64,000 nt of DNA from a virus, in IMG/VR virus record IMGVR_UViG_3300013104_000001, positions 186,001 through 250,000 of that record. One strand, 5' to 3'. Below, one piece after another: positions 31,859-41,438 of the stretch (positions are counted from its first letter, which is position 1; every line of letters begins with the position of its first letter). Under the pieces are notes generated by a model, which made no database searches, was not told where the DNA came from, and saw nothing but the letters and a program-made list of their open reading frames with translations. A program made the translations under genes and the position numbers.

Positions 31859-31892
31859 GGCTCACCTGGAGGGGTGAGCTCTTTTTTTTTTA
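31859..31892 (+). terminator. Intrinsic terminator
   Basis: GCTCACC (31860-31866) pairs with GGTGAGC (31873-31879), followed by TC and about ten T. A palindrome GACCATATGGTC lies just before. This ends the small membrane-protein cluster. Confidence 0.85.
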
Positions 31893-31947
31893 TTCTTTTT
31901 TTTGGTTAAGCGGGATACTATGTAGCTTATATCCTCAAGAGGTCATT

Positions 31948-32358
31948 ATGGCAACTGCACAACCCGTCGTCCCAACAATGTCGGTGGTTGGTTTTGTTAC
32001 GGGTGTAACTGAGACCATCGATCGCCTGTTCGCCTATTGGCTAACTGCGCAGTATTCCCAGTCGTATATTGCCCGCGGTAACATCCATTCCTTTCAGTAT
32101 CTCATTCAGCAACACGATGGCGATCCTGATGCACTGTGTACCGCAGTACAAGGCGATTTAAAGAAATATTTCCTCGGCCTGTTTGATAAGGTCGATGTAG
32201 TGTGTACTCCCCGTTATGCAACAACCAAAGCCCAGGAGAAGTTCTATACTTTGGAAATTGACATAAAGGTTACCAAGGGAGACATCGGTTATGATGTTGG
32301 GCGCCGTCTGTTAGAAATTGAAGACGGTATCTTTAAACGAATCGTGGGGTCATTATAA
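31948..32358 (+). CDS. Unknown protein, 136 aa
   Basis: AGAGG precedes the ATG. The first half has a hydrophobic helical part (SVVGFVTGVTETIDRLFAY), the second half strand segments ending VGRRLLEIEDG. The sequence pattern resembles baseplate-wedge or tail-associated small proteins, but no specific family is recognised. Its stop touches the next gene's start. Confidence 0.65.
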   Translation: MATAQPVVPTMSVVGFVTGVTETIDRLFAYWLTAQYSQSYIARGNIHSFQYLIQQHDGDPDALCTAVQGDLKKYFLGLFDKVDVVCTPRYATTKAQEKFYTLEIDIKVTKGDIGYDVGRRLLEIEDGIFKRIVGSL

Positions 32359-32960
32359 TGTCCGAAGTCAATAAAATCTATCATCAGCGTGCAGGGGCGA
32401 TTGAAGATCGCCTGGCAAAAGCTGCAGCACATGAACGTAATCCACAAATCCAGGAAGCGGTGTTCTGTCGTGACTTCCTGCCAATGTTTGTGGGCGGCGG
32501 TGATTTCATTAATCAGGAAGCCTGGGTTACCGTTGCAGGGTCGGTTAATAACGAAGTCGATGTGTTCCGTGATCGTGAATACCTTTATACCCTACCTGCG
32601 TTGGCAATCCCTATTGTTTCTGAGATCTCATCCCGTAAACAGAACGCACTCGGTATGCAGGGTACGTGGGCGAGCACCGCCGGCAATGCAATGGATGAAC
32701 CAGGCTCTCTGGAAAGCGTTTACAGCATCGCAGAGCACGGACATAAAGTCACACTTGCCTCTTCTCCTGAAGCTCACCTGAAGCGCTGGGAAGAGGTATT
32801 TAAGCGTTACAATCTTGACTATAAAGTCATCCGTGCTCAGATCCACGAACGTAAGACAGGCGAGAAAGTTAATCCTGACATTGTCGGTAAATCCAATAAC
32901 ACAACCACCGATAACCGCAGGATTGAAATCGATGAAGATGGCGAGTTCGAGCCTTTCTAA
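32358..32960 (+). CDS. Unknown protein, 200 aa
   Basis: GGGG precedes the ATG, which overlaps the previous stop. Helical at the N-terminus and mixed afterwards, with an acidic end (IEIDEDGEFEPF). The last 29 bases overlap the start of the phosphoesterase gene, a sign of coupling. The function is unknown. Confidence 0.7.
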   Translation: MSEVNKIYHQRAGAIEDRLAKAAAHERNPQIQEAVFCRDFLPMFVGGGDFINQEAWVTVAGSVNNEVDVFRDREYLYTLPALAIPIVSEISSRKQNALGMQGTWASTAGNAMDEPGSLESVYSIAEHGHKVTLASSPEAHLKRWEEVFKRYNLDYKVIRAQIHERKTGEKVNPDIVGKSNNTTTDNRRIEIDEDGEFEPF

Positions 32961-34092
32961 AACCAAAACGCCGGGTATCGTGCGGATCATCCAAACAGGC
33001 GACTGGCACTTCTGTCAGAATCGTACGCCAACAGCAAACATCATTCGTAGCCTTAATTACATCTTCTATGAGAAGGAGTCGTTAGCGGAAACTGACTTGG
33101 TGATTGTCAATGGTGATGTCTGGGATACCCTGGTTACTTTACCTAATGATGATGCCATTCTGGCACGTGAGTGGATTCGTAAGTTTGTTAATGATTGCGA
33201 AATGCACAACGTTACACTGGATGTGCTGGAAGGAACACCTGATCACGATTGGAAACAATCATCGGAGTTCGTGGCGTTTGAGACAAAGTGTAATGTGCGA
33301 CACATCACCCAACTCTCTATTATCCGTCACGAGCATCTGGATTTAAATATCCTTTATGTTCCCGATGAATGGAAACCAACCATGGAAGGGGTTTGGCAGG
33401 ATGTTTGCCATGTAATGTCTGAGGCGGGATTAGAGCGTGTCGACTTAGCTTGTGTACACGGGGGATTTGATTTTAACTTCCCACCGGAATACGGCATCAA
33501 GTCACACAGCTCTGAGCGTTACAGTAACATCGTTAAATACGCCTGCTTTGCCAATCACATCCATACGGCTAAGCATCATCTAAAAGTACATGGCCCTGGT
33601 TCACCTGATCGTCTAGCACAAGGCGAAGAAGGTGATAAAGGTTACCACCGTGTAGTCATTGACCAGAAAGCTGAAACCATTAACATTCAGTGGATTAAGA
33701 ACCCACATGCCTGGACGCACAAAACCATCGACGTGCAGGGAATGAACTTGGATCAGATTGTGCAGATAACCCGTGAAACTGCAAAACCACTAAGGGCCGG
33801 TAGTTACTTACGCTTAAAGAATGGCGAACCCTTAGTAGTTAAATCAGCGCTTATTACACTTCGTTTAGAGATCAAGCATGTGATCTTTGAATACAAGAAT
33901 AAGAAGCAAAACGGGATCATGCAAAACTCTGGTACTCAAAAGGCTAATGGCGCGCGCTATACCGGCGTCCACATTAATAAGACCAATGCCGTGGATGTCC
34001 TGGTAGGGTGGCTTAATACCAAAGGGCTAGTGAGCGAAGGACAATCCTCATTACTTGAACAGACATTGCGTACTGCCATGTCGTCGAAATAA
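32932..34092 (+). CDS. SbcD/Mre11-like calcineurin-type phosphoesterase, 386 aa
   Basis: The five-motif plan of this metallophosphatase fold is visible: GDWH (24-27), NGDVWD (61-66), EGTPDHD in place of the usual GNHD motif (101-107), a His in VHGGFDF (about 177) and HTAKHH further on, then GPGSPDRL, resembling the Mre11/SbcD end of the core. Such nucleases trim DNA ends with an SbcC/Rad50-type ATPase; no such gene is in this window. I chose the ATG at 32932, which has AGGA nine bases upstream and overlaps the preceding gene; a longer frame to 32815 would run inside it. The C-terminal 130 residues may bind DNA or a partner. It probably acts in recombination-linked replication inside the phage nucleus. 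Confidence 0.8.
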   Translation: MKMASSSLSKTKTPGIVRIIQTGDWHFCQNRTPTANIIRSLNYIFYEKESLAETDLVIVNGDVWDTLVTLPNDDAILAREWIRKFVNDCEMHNVTLDVLEGTPDHDWKQSSEFVAFETKCNVRHITQLSIIRHEHLDLNILYVPDEWKPTMEGVWQDVCHVMSEAGLERVDLACVHGGFDFNFPPEYGIKSHSSERYSNIVKYACFANHIHTAKHHLKVHGPGSPDRLAQGEEGDKGYHRVVIDQKAETINIQWIKNPHAWTHKTIDVQGMNLDQIVQITRETAKPLRAGSYLRLKNGEPLVVKSALITLRLEIKHVIFEYKNKKQNGIMQNSGTQKANGARYTGVHINKTNAVDVLVGWLNTKGLVSEGQSSLLEQTLRTAMSSK

Positions 34093-34101
34093 GAGGCGAG
34101 T

Positions 34102-34914
34102 ATGGTTGATAGAACAATTGGACTATTCCCCATGTCAGTGGGGACATCTCTTGCATTTGAAGCATTGATGTCACGACCGGTGAGAAAGGATGAAACACCT
34201 ATCGAGGTATTGATGTTAAATGTGGGGACGATCTTTCGTAATGCTTACCAAGCGTATGATACTGATGACCGTGACCGAATAGGTGTGGACAAACTCCATG
34301 ACGATGTGATTGCTGATATGTCAGCGATTTATGACATCTTAAAAGACGTGGGGCGTACGGTTGTTCCTGATTATAAGCTGTACTATGGAAAGTACGAAAG
34401 GCTAAGTTCTGCTTTTCCTCTGGCTAAGATCTGGGAACCTACATCAGACATCGCAAAGGGTTATGCGCGATTAGAGCGTAATGTGATTGATAAAGTTACA
34501 AAGACCATGCGAGGCTTAATCCAAGTTGCGGATCATACCTTGCCATCAACTGTGAAGAATACCTATGTAATCACCCATCACGTGGTCGATTTACTTGTGC
34601 CTTCTGGTTATGGTCAGATCACGTTACTGGAGTCACATACTGGCGCGCTTAAGCAGAAAGATCAATGGAATACCAAACTTACAAACGGCAATACGTTAAC
34701 GCGTATTCCGTTTAATCGCATGACGTTGCAGATCTTCGGAGATAAGTCAGTGAACTTCAAAGCCAACAGCTTTAAATACAAAGCCGCGGTGATGAGCCTC
34801 TCTGAAGAGTTCCAGTGGACTCCGCATACGACACGTGACCGTATAATGCTCAGCATTGAAAGTTTGAAAGATCAGCAACTAAAAGCAGACCTCAACAAAA
34901 TGCTTAGTGTTTAA
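34102..34914 (+). CDS. Unknown protein, 270 aa
   Basis: AGAGG precedes the ATG. Mixed helical and strand content, many charged residues and no catalytic motif. It lies between the phosphoesterase and the single-strand DNA-binding protein and may share their replication role, which rests on context only. Confidence 0.7.
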   Translation: MVDRTIGLFPMSVGTSLAFEALMSRPVRKDETPIEVLMLNVGTIFRNAYQAYDTDDRDRIGVDKLHDDVIADMSAIYDILKDVGRTVVPDYKLYYGKYERLSSAFPLAKIWEPTSDIAKGYARLERNVIDKVTKTMRGLIQVADHTLPSTVKNTYVITHHVVDLLVPSGYGQITLLESHTGALKQKDQWNTKLTNGNTLTRIPFNRMTLQIFGDKSVNFKANSFKYKAAVMSLSEEFQWTPHTTRDRIMLSIESLKDQQLKADLNKMLSV

Positions 34915-34977
34915 ATCAACATAATTGCCTTTAATCTATAAGGCAATATAACTAATTCGATCCAAAAGGAGCAACAC

Positions 34978-35742
34978 ATGGCTGGTCCACAGCAACGTAA
35001 CTTTAAAGCTCGCGAGAAGTCTTATTTGAGCGAGTACTCAATGAACATGCAAGGCCCGGTTCAGAACGGCGCGCAGTTCCCGTCTGAATTCCGTATGGCC
35101 TACGCGGCAAATAAAGTTGCGATCCAGGTTGAAACCAAAAACCGTGACAACAAGAACAACGGTCGCTTTGAAGTGGTTGTTCCTTATCTGGGTGCGATTG
35201 GTATTCTGCAGACAATCGATATGCTGCTGAAAGATAAAGCACGCAGCAAGCTGCAGTATAAAGTGAAAGACTTCGTCTACTTCGGTAAAGGCAACAAGTC
35301 TGACAGCCCGATGGTTAAAGCTGCACTGACCGTTGGTCGTGACAACGAAGGTTGCATCTATATCGGTATGTCCGGTAAAGATATCACCCCAATCAAATTC
35401 ATCTTCTCTCTGCCAGCGCATGATGAGCTGTGTGATGACCAGGGTAACAAACTGGGCGATGCAGAGCACTCTGAGTTCGCAGCGAAATGTTTCGTGATTG
35501 GTTACCAGGGTCTGCTGCCGGTTGTTATGGGCCTGCACTATACTCCACCTGAGCCTAAAGGCGATAGTGGTAATGGCAACGGCAATGGTGGTGGCGGTAA
35601 CGGTAATGGCGGTTGGAATGGCGGCAATAACAACCGTGGTAATGGTGGCGGGGGAAACAACCAAAACAACAACGGCGGGGGGAACGGCTCTGGTTCTGGT
35701 AGCTCCGGCGGTGGTGACTTCGCTGATGACTTACCTTTCTGA
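34978..35742 (+). CDS. Single-strand DNA-binding protein, 254 aa
   Basis: AAAAGGAG is an ideal ribosome site. The first 185 residues are strand-rich and basic, consistent with an oligonucleotide-binding fold; a low-complexity Gly/Asn linker of about 55 residues follows. The protein ends in DFADDLPF, the acidic C-terminal hook with terminal Pro-Phe by which bacterial and phage SSBs recruit replication and repair enzymes. Codon bias and position indicate strong expression. It coats exposed single strands during replication and recombination, next to the SbcD-like nuclease. Confidence 0.85.
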   Translation: MAGPQQRNFKAREKSYLSEYSMNMQGPVQNGAQFPSEFRMAYAANKVAIQVETKNRDNKNNGRFEVVVPYLGAIGILQTIDMLLKDKARSKLQYKVKDFVYFGKGNKSDSPMVKAALTVGRDNEGCIYIGMSGKDITPIKFIFSLPAHDELCDDQGNKLGDAEHSEFAAKCFVIGYQGLLPVVMGLHYTPPEPKGDSGNGNGNGGGGNGNGGWNGGNNNRGNGGGGNNQNNNGGGNGSGSGSSGGGDFADDLPF

Positions 35743-35765
35743 TCTGAAAGCGGCGTGATGTAATG

Positions 35766-35790
35766 AGGAGGGCTTCGGCCCTCCTTTATG
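35766..35790 (+). terminator. Hairpin with UUCG loop followed by TTTATG
   Basis: AGGAGGGC-TTCG-GCCCTCCT (35766-35785) is a perfect 8-bp stem, and the last T is part of TTTATG (35785-35790). It follows the ssb gene. Confidence 0.85.
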
Positions 35791-35806
35791 TTGATAAGAG
35801 GGTGTT

Positions 35807-36241
35807 ATGAAAAGACGTATAGCGATCGTGGGTGTTTGCCGTGTTTCAAAACCCGTTAAAGACGAAGACATGATTGTTGAAGTTTATGACGATCTTAATG
35901 AGCTTGTCAGGACAAGACCTACTCGTATGGCGGGCCGGACTTCTTTACGTGCTGAGATTCGTGCTGAACAACTTGCAATCATGAAGGATGGTAAGTACAC
36001 GGGTGAGTTTGAAGCTGGCGCTGCTTTCACAGCGGTAGTCATCAGCTCTAACGAAAACCTTGACGGTACTACGTTTCAGTTAGGTTGCTTCATTCCTACG
36101 GATAGCGGTTATCGTTATTACAATCCACGCTCAATTATTGGCCCAGAACTTAAGAACCGTCGTGTTCTCAATTCTGAAAGTATTGATGTGTTATCAACTA
36201 ACATCGGTAAATGGATGGAAAGATTAACTAACAGTCAGTAA
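35807..36241 (+). CDS. Unknown protein, 144 aa
   Basis: AGAGGG precedes the ATG. Starts with a strand (RRIAIVGVCRVSKPV) and has mixed alpha/beta content; no motif recognised. It forms a two-gene unit with the next gene (spacing eight bases). Confidence 0.65.
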   Translation: MKRRIAIVGVCRVSKPVKDEDMIVEVYDDLNELVRTRPTRMAGRTSLRAEIRAEQLAIMKDGKYTGEFEAGAAFTAVVISSNENLDGTTFQLGCFIPTDSGYRYYNPRSIIGPELKNRRVLNSESIDVLSTNIGKWMERLTNSQ

Positions 36242-36249
36242 GAGGTGCT

Positions 36250-36639
36250 ATGTTCGAAGAACCTACCCATGTACGGTATGCACTGGTGACTCGTCCTCGT
36301 CATGATGAGAAAGTTATTCTAACGCCGTGCGATACTTTGTTAGAAGCAGTACACAAACAAGATCAACATGACTTTATCGCTTCTGTCGTTATGTGCGACA
36401 GTAATAAAGGTAAAGCGGTTGATATCAGTTTGCACTTTATTGGTAACTCATGCAGCTCCTATACAGGGGGTGATGAGATGTTACTTTCTTCGTTTGAGCG
36501 CCGTGACACCGAGTGGATTACTCGACATGTCACAGGTGCCATGATAGATACTTTTGATGACTCTGCATTTACCTTCATCAAAAGTCTACTATCCTTTTTC
36601 GACATGCACAGAAACAGATTAGGTTGTACAATTGTTTGA
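36250..36639 (+). CDS. Unknown protein, 129 aa
   Basis: TAAGAGG precedes the ATG. Contains four Cys and several His (VVMCDSNKGK, FIGNSCSSYTGG) but no ordered metal motif. The C-terminal half is helical (FTFIKSLLSFFDMHRN). It is followed by a terminator hairpin. The function is unknown. Confidence 0.65.
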   Translation: MFEEPTHVRYALVTRPRHDEKVILTPCDTLLEAVHKQDQHDFIASVVMCDSNKGKAVDISLHFIGNSCSSYTGGDEMLLSSFERRDTEWITRHVTGAMIDTFDDSAFTFIKSLLSFFDMHRNRLGCTIV

Positions 36640-36650
36640 TAAATCATAAC

Positions 36651-36683
36651 GCTGGAGTGGTTCATCCCGCTCCAGCCCTTATG
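36651..36683 (+). terminator. Hairpin followed by CTTATG
   Basis: GCTGGAG (36651-36657) pairs with CTCCAGC (36670-36676) around a 12-base loop; CTTATG follows at 36678-36683. Confidence 0.75.
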
Positions 36684-36732
36684 CCGGCTGTAATTTCAAA
36701 CATTTTTTAACTATCTATTAGAGGAACAATTC

Positions 36733-36757
36733 TGAAATAATTTCAAGCCTACATTAC
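36733..36757 (+). promoter_or_regulatory. CCTACATTAC promoter-like motif with AAATAATTTCAAG
   Basis: GAAATAATTTCAAG leads into CCTACATTAC (36748-36757). The same two-part arrangement occurs at 53134-53157 (CAAATAGTTTCAAA, TCTATATCAC). It lies about 60 bases before the RNA polymerase gp68-like gene and may drive the whole polymerase block. Confidence 0.55.
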
Positions 36758-36814
36758 CTACTTGTAGTAGTAATAAGTAAATTAACCATCTGTATAAAAG
36801 GAAAGGACAATCAC

Positions 36815-38359
36815 ATGCATTTCGCATATACAGTGAAAAACACCACTGAGAAAGTCTGGTTAAACACAATCATTGTCGTCAGTCGTCATGGCGAGCAAAT
36901 TGTGTTTAACGAAAACAACTTTTTCAAGTCGGACGAGAAAGATCATAAAGGGACGTTCGATGAGCTGAATGCGTATCTGGCCCGGTGCCTGACTAACGAA
37001 CAACGCGATCGGATGTTTGAGCTGTATAAACAAATTAACCATATCTTAAAAACAGAGGTGTCTAGCACTAAAGTTCTGTTACCGAAGTTGCAGCCTTTGG
37101 TAAAGGGTATTTACGATCTGGTCAATATCTCTGACCTGAACGTGTTCATGTATGAGAACAATCTCACGCATATCCCGAACAGTGTGCTGGATACCATCCC
37201 GTCTTCAAAAGAGTATCCGACCAGTACCACGTATGTAAAAGCAGATTACATCAAACTGGTTAACTTATCTGTTCTGCTGCATCTGATGGCACCGATCATT
37301 GCGGACTATGTCAACAAGGTCAGTGACTCAACCGGCAAGCAGTTTAAAGAACATGCAGCTCTTCCTTTATTAGATCGTACAAACATCATGTACTCTGAAG
37401 AGATGAACAAGCTGCGTAACTTTGTAACTGCAAACTGCAGCAAGAAACCTGTACCGTTATCAGCGACACTTGAAGGGATGTCTGAAGAGTCATTCCCGAA
37501 CTGGATGCTGGCATCGGTTATTGCACGTAAACTCTGTATCAACCATGTACGTCGTGGTGATGAGAACGGGCATCTGGTTGCTGCGGTATTCGCATACATC
37601 AACTACAACATCAAATTGGATGGGAAGTTTGGTGGCGGTGTCATGCCGAAGAAAGAGCGTCGTATGCTCGGGGAAGATGATCGTGAGAAAGCGGTGATCG
37701 ATAACTGGAAGATGAAAGAAGATGTGGATAAGATTGACATCCTGGCTTGTGCAGTAGGCTATGATGATCCAATCGCTGCAGCTTTGATGATCGAACCAAC
37801 CCTGGACACCAACATGTTACTGCAGTGCATGAGTGCGATCCCTAATGCATGGGATTTCAACATGACACCACATCAGAGCATGTTGATCCAGTGGGTAACC
37901 GGTGAAGTCCTGCCGCACATCAATGATACTTATACGCCACCGTTGGCGACTGAGTATTACGATTACGATGTGTGTGTGAAACTGGTTGCTATCACACAGG
38001 CGATTCTCTGGCATCGTGGTTTCCCGTCTCTGGCTGTATTTGCAGCAACATATCCATCTCAGGTTGAAGAGTCTGGTATGCCAAATGCAATCATTCAGCT
38101 TGAACTTAAGATCATGCAAGAGCTCGAAGGTTATTATCAACATATCCGTCTGGGCAAACGCCAAGATAGTTCAGATGGATTAGTGCACAAGACCATCAAC
38201 GAGTTTGTTAAGTCTCTGCTCGAAGATGACTATCAGGTAGTAGGCCCGGATGATCTCCTGGCTGCGTCGAATGTAGTAGATGCCGAGTATCGAATCGTCA
38301 TCCCTGAAAGTCTATATTACGATGTTGCTAGCTATATCCGTTATGTCGCTACCCGTTAA
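36815..38359 (+). CDS. Probable fifth subunit of the non-virion RNA polymerase (gp68-like), 514 aa
   Basis: AAAGGAAAGGA precedes the ATG. No standard RNA polymerase motif is visible. The call rests on size (phiKZ gp68 is about 520 aa, from memory) and on position, two genes before the beta C-half and beta' C-half. The protein is mainly helical with a basic, Lys/Arg-rich section near residues 270-310 (GGGVMPKKERRMLGEDDRE). In phiKZ the fifth subunit is needed for promoter binding. A homology search against gp68 would settle this. Confidence 0.6.
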   Translation: MHFAYTVKNTTEKVWLNTIIVVSRHGEQIVFNENNFFKSDEKDHKGTFDELNAYLARCLTNEQRDRMFELYKQINHILKTEVSSTKVLLPKLQPLVKGIYDLVNISDLNVFMYENNLTHIPNSVLDTIPSSKEYPTSTTYVKADYIKLVNLSVLLHLMAPIIADYVNKVSDSTGKQFKEHAALPLLDRTNIMYSEEMNKLRNFVTANCSKKPVPLSATLEGMSEESFPNWMLASVIARKLCINHVRRGDENGHLVAAVFAYINYNIKLDGKFGGGVMPKKERRMLGEDDREKAVIDNWKMKEDVDKIDILACAVGYDDPIAAALMIEPTLDTNMLLQCMSAIPNAWDFNMTPHQSMLIQWVTGEVLPHINDTYTPPLATEYYDYDVCVKLVAITQAILWHRGFPSLAVFAATYPSQVEESGMPNAIIQLELKIMQELEGYYQHIRLGKRQDSSDGLVHKTINEFVKSLLEDDYQVVGPDDLLAASNVVDAEYRIVIPESLYYDVASYIRYVATR

Positions 38360-38386
38360 TTAATTTACACCGTTAGGAGTTGCACG

Positions 38387-39901
38387 ATGTTACCAAATTA
38401 TACCACTAACAATACAGGTTTCAGTGGGGTCGTAGAGAAAGCAGTTATCTGCCGTACCCCAGGTTATCAGACGATGCAGCGTCGTCCTTATTCCATGAAC
38501 CTCAGTGGTAACACATCCCAAGTCATCGGGAACATGAGCGGAGGCGTGGATTATTCTAAAGAGCGTCTGGCACCAATTGCATCTTCTATTATCATGCCGC
38601 AGACTGCAGCCGAATCAGATGCATTGATTCCGAATGCCTGGGGTAATGAACGTTGTATGTTTATCCTGAAGATCGTGCATCAGGTTGATGCTGCTGGTAA
38701 GACGGTTCAGTATCTCAGTGGCTATACTGATCGCATGGGTATGCACCCGGCTATCAATGACATTCATCTTGACGATGACATGCAATTGTATTTCAACATG
38801 AGCATGGTCTATAAAGAAACCACCACGATCAACGGCTATGGCATGCCGCAGGTTTCTATCATCCCGATGATGGCAAGTCAGTTGGTCATGGGTCAGCAGG
38901 GTGGTGTGTATGGTCAGAACGATCGTACTATGCGTCCTGAGGATATCTATTCATCTATTAACTCTGGTCTGCTTACCGCGCAGAACAATCAGTGGAACAA
39001 TGGCAACGGTCAGGCAACGAACCAACAACGACTGTATGATGGTCGTGTACAGTTCCAGCCAAACCAACCGTATAAAGTCTCGGCCATGCAGAACCTGATT
39101 CCATCTAACTATCTGTCGCGTGTACTTGAAAGTGCTGCAACAGAAGCGATGGTGTATCAGGATGTCGGCAGTCGTCCAAACCCAACCGATACCTCCAACA
39201 GCATTGCAGCTTCTCTGAATGACGGTTATCTTAACAATGACCTGACGTTAGAAATGATCATGCATCGTACTGGTCTGAAAGAGAACTGCTGGATCTCCTG
39301 GCGTGACCTGCGTACGCTGATGCCGAATATCATGTCTCCTGGTATTCTGCATAAAGCGGGCATGGAAGGTATTCAGACAGGTACCGTTGAAGGTGCTGTT
39401 GGCGGTGCGGGTTCAGAGTACATGAATGGTGCTAACTACGAAACAGTTATCGCTAACATGCTGAACAACGTTTGTAACGCACTGATGATGGACATGCTCA
39501 TGGGTGAAGTCATGATCAGTGGCGACAACATGACCGGAACCAGTCACACGATGGGAATGGTCAGTGGTCAGTTTAATCTGAACATTCTGAATGCGACTTC
39601 GTTCGTTGATGGTCGTGATGTTCGTATCATGGGTGAGTCGTTTAAACAACGACTGGTTCGTGAATTCCTGTCAGGCTTTACTGGTCACAACCATGTGCCA
39701 CTTGGCTTTAGCGTCAAAGCAAGCCTGATGGGCGAGAACGTCATCGATATCTCGTACAACGGTCAGCCTCGCACCCGTTTTGTATTCCCGTGCTTTGCAG
39801 CCTCGGCGTATACACCAATTCTGACTGGTAACCAAAACCAGTTATCTGAAATCGCAGTCCATACCCGCGCGCTGGTTGGTCAGTTAACAAACATCTTCTA
39901 A
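38387..39901 (+). CDS. Abundant unknown protein, gp69-position (possible nuclear import factor), 504 aa
   Basis: TTAGGAG precedes the ATG. The codon bias is nearly as strong as in ChmA and SSB, so the product should be abundant. It is Met-, Asn- and Gly-rich with a low-complexity insert around residues 195-225 (QNNQWNNGNGQATNQQR). No enzyme motif. In phiKZ, gp69, which sits between gp68 and the beta C-half, has been described as a protein needed for import into the phage nucleus (Imp1/PicA). The matching position makes this a candidate for the same role; this is inference from synteny and recall, not from sequence similarity I could measure. Confidence 0.5.
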   Translation: MLPNYTTNNTGFSGVVEKAVICRTPGYQTMQRRPYSMNLSGNTSQVIGNMSGGVDYSKERLAPIASSIIMPQTAAESDALIPNAWGNERCMFILKIVHQVDAAGKTVQYLSGYTDRMGMHPAINDIHLDDDMQLYFNMSMVYKETTTINGYGMPQVSIIPMMASQLVMGQQGGVYGQNDRTMRPEDIYSSINSGLLTAQNNQWNNGNGQATNQQRLYDGRVQFQPNQPYKVSAMQNLIPSNYLSRVLESAATEAMVYQDVGSRPNPTDTSNSIAASLNDGYLNNDLTLEMIMHRTGLKENCWISWRDLRTLMPNIMSPGILHKAGMEGIQTGTVEGAVGGAGSEYMNGANYETVIANMLNNVCNALMMDMLMGEVMISGDNMTGTSHTMGMVSGQFNLNILNATSFVDGRDVRIMGESFKQRLVREFLSGFTGHNHVPLGFSVKASLMGENVIDISYNGQPRTRFVFPCFAASAYTPILTGNQNQLSEIAVHTRALVGQLTNIF

Positions 39902-39913
39902 GGGAAGAATATC

Positions 39914-41383
39914 ATGTCTGATGTACTCGATTATTACAATGGTTTCCTGGACTCCACTAACAACCCGCGTGATGAGCATGGCGTGGTGTTGTACGAAAGC
40001 AACACCGGTGATTTAAAGCCGGTGATGATTGACGGTAAGAAACTGATCGTTCCAACCAAGGAATTCCAAAAGAAACCTGACTGGACTCAGTTCGTGGCAT
40101 TCCATCCGTTGTCTGAGTCAATCGCTCGTGGTGAATCTGAAGTACTGCAGAAGGCACGTACACTGATTGGCCTGCGTCTGTTCTACAAATACATCGAACT
40201 GTCTGAAGCGTTACTGATGCTGGCGGTAGATAGCAACGCACAGGCGAAGCTGACACCAAGCACCATGAAACTGCTGGAAGGCCTGGGTGATGCTGATGCG
40301 AAGACTGTTGAGAACTTCTCAAAGATCATTGCAAAAGCGAAAGTCAACTTTGATGGCGGTGAAAACCGCTGTCTCATCTCTCTGTTCTTAAAACGCGGCG
40401 GTACCATGAACGGTACGAAGTTTGCCCGTTTGTGTGTAGCAAGCTTCCCGTATTACGAAGCGCTGCAGAAGATCGAAGATGAAGCGGCTGATAAGCGTCA
40501 GGTGTTTGGTGTGCCATTGCGTGCTAAAGACATCAAAGTGCTGAAACGCCTGCATGAAGTGATTCTGCCAAACAGCGATGACGGCGTGTATTCAATCGGT
40601 ACCAACTCACAGATCGCTCCTTACTGGGGTGCGCTGATGATGACGTATGTCAATCTGTTGAATCAGTTCAACAGCCTGGTGAAGCCGTTCTCTAAAGTGA
40701 TCAAATCACTGAAGACCGTCAACACTGACTGGGATGTGGGTGACGAACTGCAGAAGTTCCGTAACCAGATTCCACCGATGCCGTATAACGAAGGTGCGGA
40801 TGCAACAACTCCACCACCTGAAGCGCAGCAGCAGCCGGCAGTACAGCAGCAGGTTCCTCAGGCACAACCGCAACAGCTAACGCAGCAACCAGTTGCTGTT
40901 CAACAACCGCAGGCACAGCCACAGTACGCACCGCAGTATACGCCAGCGGCAGCGGTACATCCGACACCTGCTCCGGTAAACCACACTAAGACCAGCAATT
41001 CAAATGGTATTAGCTTTGGTGATGCGCTGAGTAAGTCGCCGGTAGCTATGGCGGTACCGCAGATGTATCCACAGATGCAACAAATGCCGCAGATGGCACA
41101 GATGTATCCACAGATGCAAATGCCACTGCAGATGGCAATGCCGCCAGTAGCAGGCCAACAGATGTATCCGCAAATGATGCTTCCACAAGGTCACATGCCG
41201 ATGCCTCCTGTCGGTGGTCAGCCACAGCAGCCGATGTATCAGCAACCACAAATGCCAATGTACCAACAGCCGCAGATGCAAATGTATCCGCAGCAGATGC
41301 CAGGGATGCAGCAGATGTATCCTCAGCAGCAAATGATGCAACAGCCAATGATGCAACCTGGGATGTTCCAGTTCCAGCGTTAA
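39914..41383 (+). CDS. Abundant protein with Gln/Pro/Met-rich tail, gp70-position, 489 aa
   Basis: AAGGGAAGAA precedes the ATG. Residues 1-290 form a helical, folded-looking domain. Residues 295-489 are low-complexity: first Gln/Pro/Ala, then repeated MYPQM-like units (for example MYPQMQQMPQMAQMYPQMQ), ending MQPGMFQFQR. The tail is probably disordered and sticky, reminiscent of the Gln-rich head of ChmA. It could be a shell-associated or condensate-forming protein; this is speculation. It ends before a terminator shared with a reverse gene. Confidence 0.65.
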   Translation: MSDVLDYYNGFLDSTNNPRDEHGVVLYESNTGDLKPVMIDGKKLIVPTKEFQKKPDWTQFVAFHPLSESIARGESEVLQKARTLIGLRLFYKYIELSEALLMLAVDSNAQAKLTPSTMKLLEGLGDADAKTVENFSKIIAKAKVNFDGGENRCLISLFLKRGGTMNGTKFARLCVASFPYYEALQKIEDEAADKRQVFGVPLRAKDIKVLKRLHEVILPNSDDGVYSIGTNSQIAPYWGALMMTYVNLLNQFNSLVKPFSKVIKSLKTVNTDWDVGDELQKFRNQIPPMPYNEGADATTPPPEAQQQPAVQQQVPQAQPQQLTQQPVAVQQPQAQPQYAPQYTPAAAVHPTPAPVNHTKTSNSNGISFGDALSKSPVAMAVPQMYPQMQQMPQMAQMYPQMQMPLQMAMPPVAGQQMYPQMMLPQGHMPMPPVGGQPQQPMYQQPQMPMYQQPQMQMYPQQMPGMQQMYPQQQMMQQPMMQPGMFQFQR

Positions 41384-41403
41384 TCTAAACTGATCGGCAT
41401 AAC

Positions 41404-41425
41404 GGGAGGGACTTCGGTCCCTCCC
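41404..41425. terminator. Bidirectional hairpin with UUCG loop
   Basis: GGGAGGGAC-TTCG-GTCCCTCCC (41404-41425) is a perfect 9-bp stem between a forward gene and the end of the reverse gene at 41439. Unlike most others it lacks an exact TTATG (ATTTATCGATG follows). Confidence 0.8.
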
Positions 41426-41438
41426 ATTTATCGATGCA

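Noticed and set aside
41000-41356. Reverse-strand His/Leu-rich and Ala/Ser-rich open frames opposite the MYPQM repeats
   Set aside because: They arise from the repetitive forward codons and have no ribosome site or sensible composition.
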